This document shows, in pieces, positions 14,497-18,623 of a stretch of DNA of 18,623 bases. The DNA lies in NCBI GenBank assembly GCA_900321335.1, contig ONVR01000118.1:1-18623 (forward strand), given 5' to 3'. Origin of the DNA: an uncultured Eubacteriales bacterium. Its GTDB lineage: Bacteria > Bacillota > Clostridia > Oscillospirales > Oscillospiraceae. A program made the position numbers and the translations under genes. The notes beneath the pieces are model-generated. The model did not search any database. It saw nothing but the letters and a program-made list of their open reading frames with translations, and had not been told where the DNA came from. Positions within the stretch are counted from its first letter, which is position 1. Every line of letters begins with the position of its first letter.

Positions 14497-16649
14497 GGTT
14501 GAGGTTCTCCTCCATCTCCGGTCTCCTGCGGCAAAGGCTCTTCTCCGCCTCCGCCCGGATCGGGCTCTTCTCCGCTCCCCGCAGTGGGGATCGTATCCCG
14601 GTACGTCTCACCGCAGACCGTGCAGGTGTACTCGATATACCCGTCCTCCGTCGCCGTGGGCTCCACACGGCTCGTCTCCTCGTACTGATGCTCGTGGACA
14701 CCGGCAGCAGGAAGCGTCTCCCGGTACATCTCACCGCAAACAGAGCAGGTGTACTCAATGTATCCGTCCTCTGTCTCCGTGGGCTCAATACGGCTCGTCT
14801 CCGTAAACTGGTGCTCATGCTCGCCGGGACCGGTCTTCTCCAGTGTTTCCCGGTAGCTGTCACCGCAGCGGGAACAGGTATACTCCACGTAGCCGTCTTC
14901 CGCCGCCGTGGGCTCCACACGGTCCGTCTCTTCATAACTGTGGCCAAGGGGCGTGTAGTACCCACCGATCCAAAGGCCGCAGTAGCTGCTGTAGCTGCCG
15001 TAGCCGCCGCCTGTGGAGTCGAAGCCGCCGATATCTTTGCCGTAGGCAAGGGTGAAGCGGATATAGATCGTATTGCCGTTTTTCACCTCATACCGATTCA
15101 TGGCACGGCCGGGATAAGCTCCGTCGATGGCGTACATCCAACCGGCGCCCATGGTATAGTCGAACTCTCCCAGGCTGTCCCGGTCGTACTGGTATTCATT
15201 CAAATTGATCCCGTCGCGTACAACTGCGTTCCAAAGCTCTGTGGGGATCGATGCGTCGTAGCACATATCGCCCCGGTAGATGCGCCGGATATAGAAGTTG
15301 CTGCCGGTGGCGTCGTAGGTGATCTCATAGCCATAATCCTCCAGGAACCGGAGGAACACGTCGGCGGCGGTGTCTCCTTTTTTGATTTCATAAGCAGCAC
15401 TGTCAAGGATCCCGACGCCCACGGTGGTGGCATCGAGGACGATGTTCACTGTCCCCGCCGTATCTCCCTCCGCCAGTGCGTGGTAGCGGAGCGTTTTGCT
15501 CCAGTAGCGGGAGTTGTTTTCGTACCACGCCACAATCTCGATCTTGTAGTCCTTGTAATCGCCCACATTGGGCGGCTCGAAGAACAGGTCATACTCCGGA
15601 TTGCTGTCACCGCCGTGCTTGTCTATGGGAACACCGTTGAGCGTTACTGTGATCTTGTCCGCCGTGACGGCTTTGTAGTCCGGGTTGGAGCGCACCGTGA
15701 CGATCAGGGCAAGATTCTCGCCTTCAATCTCCCCGCCGTCCTCATAGTGGTCGATGTTCGTCGTAATAAAGGGCGGATAGTCGCCGATGACGGGGTTGTC
15801 CTCGTCGGCACGTTTGGCCTGAAACGTCACATAACGGGTGGCGTATTGAGTCGGCTGTCCGGGTTGGTCGAGATAGAGCGTGAACTGATACTGTCCGCCC
15901 AGCTCCATCCGGAAGGTCCAGTTGCGCCCGTCTTCGCTCTCCAGCCAAACGGCGGAACGGGTATTGGTGTTGCGCGCCTGAACGCGGACGGTCAGATCGT
16001 CTGCGCCCACGCCGTAGGCGTAGAACTTCAGCAGGCCGTCCGGCAGCTCTGTCTCGGTAATGATCCCGTTGGAAAGATTGGTTGCTATCTTCACCTCATC
16101 TTCGCTGGGGCCGGGAGGCTCCTCCGGCTCTGAAGGTCCCTCTCCGCCCGGATCTGTACCGGGATTGCTGCCAGGATCTTCACCGCCGCCTGGTCCTGGA
16201 TTGTTACCGTTCTCACCGGGGTCCTCCGCGCCGGTGTTGGGGTCCTCCGGGGTATTCGGATCAACCGGCCATTCCGGGTCATCCTCCCCGATTTCCGCTG
16301 GCAGTGCCGGCGGTTCAACCGTTTCCATCTGCTCCGGCGCTTCTGTATCTGGCTCTTCTTGCGGTTCTGACTCCTCCGGTTCTTCTTGGGATTCCCGGTC
16401 CGGCTGTTCCGTCTCCTCGCTTGGCTCCTCTTCCGGCGCTTCTTCCGCCTGGGTCTGTTCTTGAAGCCGTTTTTGCAGGGAACGGCTGCCGCCGTCCAAA
16501 GGATCGGCAGTCAGAGGCTCCGCCATTTCCTTCAGCGGACTTTCCGGTCTGCTGCGGGAGCCCGTTGACACAGCCACGCCAATCCCGAGAAGCAGTGCCA
16601 GTACGAGTGCTGTGCACAGTATTCTGTTCAGGATATCTGTTTTTTTCAT
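14493..16649 (-). CDS. Anchored DUF4430 protein with acidic/proline/glycine linker and three CxxC repeats
   Basis: The ATG at 16649 (GGAG nine bases upstream) gives 718 residues; an in-frame TTG at 16664 is less likely. The N-terminus MKKTDILNRI plus hydrophobic 11-29 is a signal peptide or uncleaved anchor. Residues 64-185 are a low-complexity Glu/Pro then Gly/Pro linker, long enough to cross a Gram-positive wall. Beta-rich sequence with sandwich character follows (190-395). The DUF4430 domain is at about 398-545, with KKGDTAADVFLRFLEDYG (423-440), GAGWMYAIDGAYP (501-513) and NGNTIYIRFTLAYGKDIGG (524-542). The tail carries three units of about 42 residues, each with a His near its start and a CSxCG-type pair (592/595, 635/638, 676/679). 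It ends in a Gly/Glu/Pro stretch without a second membrane helix. It is the first gene after a hairpin-rich spacer and likely heads the downstream operon. Confidence 0.88.
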   Translation of the reverse strand: MKKTDILNRILCTALVLALLLGIGVAVSTGSRSRPESPLKEMAEPLTADPLDGGSRSLQKRLQEQTQAEEAPEEEPSEETEQPDRESQEEPEESEPQEEPDTEAPEQMETVEPPALPAEIGEDDPEWPVDPNTPEDPNTGAEDPGENGNNPGPGGGEDPGSNPGTDPGGEGPSEPEEPPGPSEDEVKIATNLSNGIITETELPDGLLKFYAYGVGADDLTVRVQARNTNTRSAVWLESEDGRNWTFRMELGGQYQFTLYLDQPGQPTQYATRYVTFQAKRADEDNPVIGDYPPFITTNIDHYEDGGEIEGENLALIVTVRSNPDYKAVTADKITVTLNGVPIDKHGGDSNPEYDLFFEPPNVGDYKDYKIEIVAWYENNSRYWSKTLRYHALAEGDTAGTVNIVLDATTVGVGILDSAAYEIKKGDTAADVFLRFLEDYGYEITYDATGSNFYIRRIYRGDMCYDASIPTELWNAVVRDGINLNEYQYDRDSLGEFDYTMGAGWMYAIDGAYPGRAMNRYEVKNGNTIYIRFTLAYGKDIGGFDSTGGGYGSYSSYCGLWIGGYYTPLGHSYEETDRVEPTAAEDGYVEYTCSRCGDSYRETLEKTGPGEHEHQFTETSRIEPTETEDGYIEYTCSVCGEMYRETLPAAGVHEHQYEETSRVEPTATEDGYIEYTCTVCGETYRDTIPTAGSGEEPDPGGGGEEPLPQETGDGGEPQP
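14586..14942 (-). repeat. Three tandem His/CxxC repeats in the DUF4430 protein
   Basis: Each unit of about 42 residues has the pattern His, aromatic, E, T, V/I-EPT, DGY-x-EYTC, CxxCG, YRxT. Cysteine pairs are at 592/595, 635/638 and 676/679 of the protein, and the second and third units start HEHQF/HEHQY. They resemble small zinc-ribbon-like repeats seen in Firmicutes surface proteins. Metal or redox binding is plausible but unproven. Confidence 0.85.
16095..16460 (-). repeat. Low-complexity acidic/proline then glycine/proline linker
   Basis: About 120 codons dominated by Glu, Pro, Ser and Gln, then Gly, Pro, Asp and Asn. Irregular repeats such as PEEPEESEPQEEP-like and GEDPGSNPGTDPGGEG motifs are seen. 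Such linkers usually span the cell wall and are prone to length change by slippage. Confidence 0.75.
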
Positions 16650-16658
16650 ATCTGTTTG

Positions 16659-16662
16659 CTCC
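16659..16662 (-). promoter_or_regulatory. Ribosome binding site GGAG deciding the start at 16649
   Basis: GGAG is followed by nine bases and the ATG of MKKTD. The alternative TTG at 16664 would begin within this site, which argues against it. Confidence 0.65.
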
Positions 16663-16669
16663 AAGGTCT

Positions 16670-16732
16670 GTTTCAGATCTTCAAGGAACCATCGGAAACC
16701 AATAAGCCGACAGTACCTTCACGACCTGAAAC
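16670..16732 (-). promoter_or_regulatory. Irregular long hairpin in the 5' leader of the anchored DUF4430 gene
   Basis: On the minus strand GTTTCAGGTCGTGAAGG (16732-16716) can pair with CCTTGAAGATCTGAAAC (16686-16670): 14 Watson-Crick pairs, one G-U and two mismatches over 17 positions. Inside is a second short stem TCGG/CCGA around an 11-base loop. The structure ends seven bases before the GGAG ribosome site, so it could affect translation, RNA processing or protein binding. No known riboswitch motif was recognised. Confidence 0.4.
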
Positions 16733-16740
16733 TCTGTTCT

Positions 16741-16772
16741 GTGTCTTTCCCGCCTGTCGGCGGGAAAGACAC
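16741..16772 (-). terminator. Perfect 14-bp hairpin after the upstream dockerin gene, possible terminator
   Basis: GTGTCTTTCCCGCC and its exact reverse complement flank a four-base loop, beginning 11 bases past the stop codon at 16784. The position and stability suit a transcript end. However, the minus strand continues AGAACAGAG with no T-run, so it is not a canonical intrinsic terminator. It may instead be a processing or stabilising hairpin with partial readthrough. Confidence 0.55.
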
Positions 16773-16783
16773 GCTTTGCTTTA

Positions 16784-18623
16784 TCATCCAGTCGGTCCTA
16801 ACGTAACATCGTATTTTGCGATATACTGTCGGAGCAGGATCACATCTTTCGTATTGATTTTCCCGTCTCCATTTACATCGGCAGCCCCAAGATCCAGAGA
16901 TCCAACATCATATTTTGCGATATACTGCCGAAGGAGGATTACGTCTTTTGTGTTGATCCTCCCGTCTCCATTCACATCTCCGTAAGCAACCTCCGCAGCG
17001 ATATCAGCTTTTATGCGCAGAAGCTCGATTTTGTTGACCTCTGCGACAGTCAGATTCTTCTTTTGATTGTCAGACATGCTGTCAAATTGGGTTACAAGGG
17101 CCTTTGCCGTCTCTTTATCAACAGTATCTGCATCGACTGCTGCCAATTCCTCTTTGAACCCATCAAGGGCTGAATACTCGGCAATCAACTGCTCTGCCTC
17201 CGTCAGCTTCTCATATACTTCAGGGGCGAGTTCCGCTTTTGCGGCATCACTTAAGGCGTTGTATGCCGTCCGGGCATTTTCCACAGATCCGCTTACCGAT
17301 TTATAGTTGTTGTATTGAACGGTTTTCAGCGTGCTGATCAGTTTCTCAACCTCTGCAGCGGCCGCTGATGTTATCACTGTAATCTTATAAACAGATGCGT
17401 TCAGGGCGATATCGTCGTTTCCGGACATGGAAGGCCAAGCAGGATCCCCGGAGGCGACATAGACAACATCGCCATTTGTCAGATACATTGCGTCTCCGCT
17501 GGAATAATACCGATCCGCCGCAGGCGCATAGCTGCCCTTATAGGCTCTTGCCTGGAAGCACTTCCATTGTGGCTCAAATGTCAGTTTGACGGTTTCCTGC
17601 CCGTCCGGAAGCGTAAGAACATATTCCATTACTTCCGCATCAAAGGCCGGAGACAGCGTTCCTGTGTCTGCCGCAATGGTCGCCATCGCAGTATCCTGTA
17701 CACCCTCATATCCCGCGTGAACATCAATTCCCTGATCACAGGTGAAAACGATTGCGACCGTATCCCCGTTTTTCAATTCTCCGCTGTCAACGGAAAACTC
17801 TTGCAGGCTTTTATGCACAAACCAGTTATTGAGGGTCCCCATCCATCCGGAACTGCTGTAGCCCGGCATTTTTTCAGACAGTGTATCGACCCCATGCGTT
17901 ACCGCTGAGAGATATGTAATGCTGTAAGGATCGTCTGCTGTTCCGCCGGTGCCTGACCATGTATAATCATTCACCTCAAGCGCACGCAGCGCAACCGTCA
18001 TCAGCGTGTCAGTATCATACAGGCTGATCGTTTCACTCACAAATGGCTCTGCCTCGTCATACCACGGGCCATCCGGCATCGTATGATTGCTGAACGTTAC
18101 GGTGACACTGCCAAGCAAACTTGTATTTCCTGCTTTCTCGACGGCATCCAGTCTTGACTTATAGTCCTCTTTTACCGTCTCAGGATCATCTGCGTCTTTT
18201 ATAGCGGCAACGCCTTCCTGATAGAGTTCATACAGCCTTTCCCAATTCTCATCGGTATAATTGCCCTGTACAAATTCGTTGTAATAATCCGTAAGTTCTT
18301 CAATGGCATCATTTGTAATCTCATGAGCAGGTTCCCACACGGTTGTGATTGTTACGTCGTGATAGGGCATTTTGAAGCTGTACAGTCCTCCCCGGAACCA
18401 CAGGTTCACCCACTCTGCATCTTTGTTTTTATAGGTGCTGTAGTCCATAACAGAATCTCTTACGAATTCTTTTTCCAGAAATTCCTCCGGCCCTGTTATC
18501 TCCACACTTTTCATTTCATACGCAACATCATCAATCTCAACTGTGAAATGGCCGTCAACATTGTAATTCATATAGCTGCGCACAGAAAATCCAATTCCGT
18601 TTACGGGATCATCCGTAATCGTC
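16784..18623 (-). CDS. Secreted DUF4430 / cadherin-like / dockerin protein, C-terminal 613 residues (cut by right window edge)
   Basis: The frame stays open to the window edge; a GTG at 18583 is internal, since in-frame sequence (TITDDPVNGIGFS) continues upstream. No start or signal peptide is visible. Numbering from the edge: beta-rich part (to about 98), helical FIVAR-like segment with YTDENWERLYELYQEG (about 122-137), DUF4430 (about 170-305) with SSSGWMGTLNNWF and NGDTVAIVFTCDQGIDVHAG, a cadherin-like sandwich (311-418), a helical segment (419-545) with NARTAYNALSDAAK, and a type I dockerin (549-606). It shares DUF4430 with two genes downstream and an almost identical dockerin with the giant surface protein, so it is probably part of the same extracellular complex. 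Base composition is visibly lower in GC than the transporter end. It is followed by a strong hairpin, so it may be a separate transcript or partly co-transcribed. Confidence 0.87.
   Translation of the reverse strand, partial: TITDDPVNGIGFSVRSYMNYNVDGHFTVEIDDVAYEMKSVEITGPEEFLEKEFVRDSVMDYSTYKNKDAEWVNLWFRGGLYSFKMPYHDVTITTVWEPAHEITNDAIEELTDYYNEFVQGNYTDENWERLYELYQEGVAAIKDADDPETVKEDYKSRLDAVEKAGNTSLLGSVTVTFSNHTMPDGPWYDEAEPFVSETISLYDTDTLMTVALRALEVNDYTWSGTGGTADDPYSITYLSAVTHGVDTLSEKMPGYSSSGWMGTLNNWFVHKSLQEFSVDSGELKNGDTVAIVFTCDQGIDVHAGYEGVQDTAMATIAADTGTLSPAFDAEVMEYVLTLPDGQETVKLTFEPQWKCFQARAYKGSYAPAADRYYSSGDAMYLTNGDVVYVASGDPAWPSMSGNDDIALNASVYKITVITSAAAAEVEKLISTLKTVQYNNYKSVSGSVENARTAYNALSDAAKAELAPEVYEKLTEAEQLIAEYSALDGFKEELAAVDADTVDKETAKALVTQFDSMSDNQKKNLTVAEVNKIELLRIKADIAAEVAYGDVNGDGRINTKDVILLRQYIAKYDVGSLDLGAADVNGDGKINTKDVILLRQYIAKYDVTLGPTG
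16805..16978 (-). repeat. Type I dockerin duplication in the DUF4430/cadherin-like protein
   Basis: Two 25-residue units starting DVNGDG(R/K)INTKDVILL, 33 residues apart, differ from each other at one residue. They match the dockerin at 4727-4900 almost exactly in protein, including the ending RQYIAKYDV, but many third codon positions differ. Confidence 0.9.

Noticed and set aside
14493..14570. LPQETG near the C-terminus of the DUF4430/CxxC protein as a sortase signal
   Set aside because: The spacing is one residue too long for LPxTG, and no hydrophobic helix and basic tail follow before the stop.
14499..16133. Long open frame of 544 codons on the plus strand
   Set aside because: It lies antisense to the DUF4430/CxxC gene, has no family resemblance, and is explained by codon bias of the real gene. 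Similar plus-strand frames at 6182-7330, 9720-11030 and 12258-13370 were rejected for the same reason.
16649..16664. TTG at 16664 as the start of the anchored DUF4430 gene
   Set aside because: It overlaps the GGAG that correctly spaces the ATG at 16649, and adds only five residues before the basic/hydrophobic leader.
16665..16783. Cobalamin riboswitch or sigma-A promoter in the intergenic region
   Set aside because: The gap is too short for a full cobalamin riboswitch and no B12-box-like sequence was recognised. No convincing paired -35/-10 elements were found.
18581..18583. GTG at 18583 as the start of the right-edge gene
   Set aside because: The frame continues upstream without a stop to the window edge, and the protein would lack a signal peptide despite clearly extracellular domains.

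Overview
The window looks like chromosomal DNA from a Gram-positive Clostridia-type bacterium, probably a gut Oscillospirales relative. This is inferred from dockerin-bearing secreted proteins, an energy-coupling factor (ECF) vitamin transporter, strong GGAGG-type ribosome sites and mid-to-high GC. All supported genes lie on the minus strand and are tightly packed. Most neighbours overlap or are a few tens of bases apart, so from about 16.65 kb leftwards the genes read as one operon. The window cuts the first gene (right edge) and the last gene (left edge).

In transcription order (right to left): (1) a partial secreted protein with a DUF4430 (transcobalamin-like C-terminal) domain, a cadherin-like sandwich, a helical segment and a C-terminal dockerin; (2) a 120-base intergenic region with a perfect 14-bp hairpin and a second, irregular long hairpin before the next ribosome site; (3) a membrane-anchored protein with a long acidic/proline/glycine linker, a DUF4430 domain and three CxxC repeats; (4) a secreted alpha/alpha-toroid (prenyltransferase-repeat) protein with a C-terminal membrane anchor; (5) a MoxR AAA+ ATPase, a DUF58 protein and a membrane transglutaminase-fold protein, the classic trio; (6) a very large secreted cadherin-like/PEGA/beta-propeller/Big_3/dockerin protein, cut by one in-frame TGA; (7) a short membrane-anchored DUF4430 protein; (8) EcfT; (9) one 883-residue polypeptide joining two EcfA ATPases to a multi-pass membrane domain that looks like an ECF substrate-binding (S) component; (10) the start of a TIM-barrel sugar-phosphate isomerase/epimerase-like gene.

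Working model (inference): this is a surface capture-and-import system for a small organic cofactor, most plausibly a corrinoid. Animal intrinsic factor and transcobalamin consist of an alpha6/alpha6 barrel plus a C-terminal domain homologous to DUF4430. Here the same two folds are encoded as separate, differently anchored bacterial proteins beside an ECF importer. The dockerin proteins suggest an extracellular complex held by cohesins encoded elsewhere, and MoxR/DUF58/transglutaminase-fold proteins may assemble or remodel it. No gene in the window proves the substrate, and no cobalamin riboswitch is visible.

The most concrete anomalies are the lone in-frame TGA in the giant surface protein, the Ser-His-Glu replacement of the transglutaminase Cys-His-Asp triad, the ATPase-ATPase-S fusion, and the two near-identical dockerins whose codons have diverged. 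No tRNA, rRNA, CRISPR, insertion sequence or phage gene was seen.
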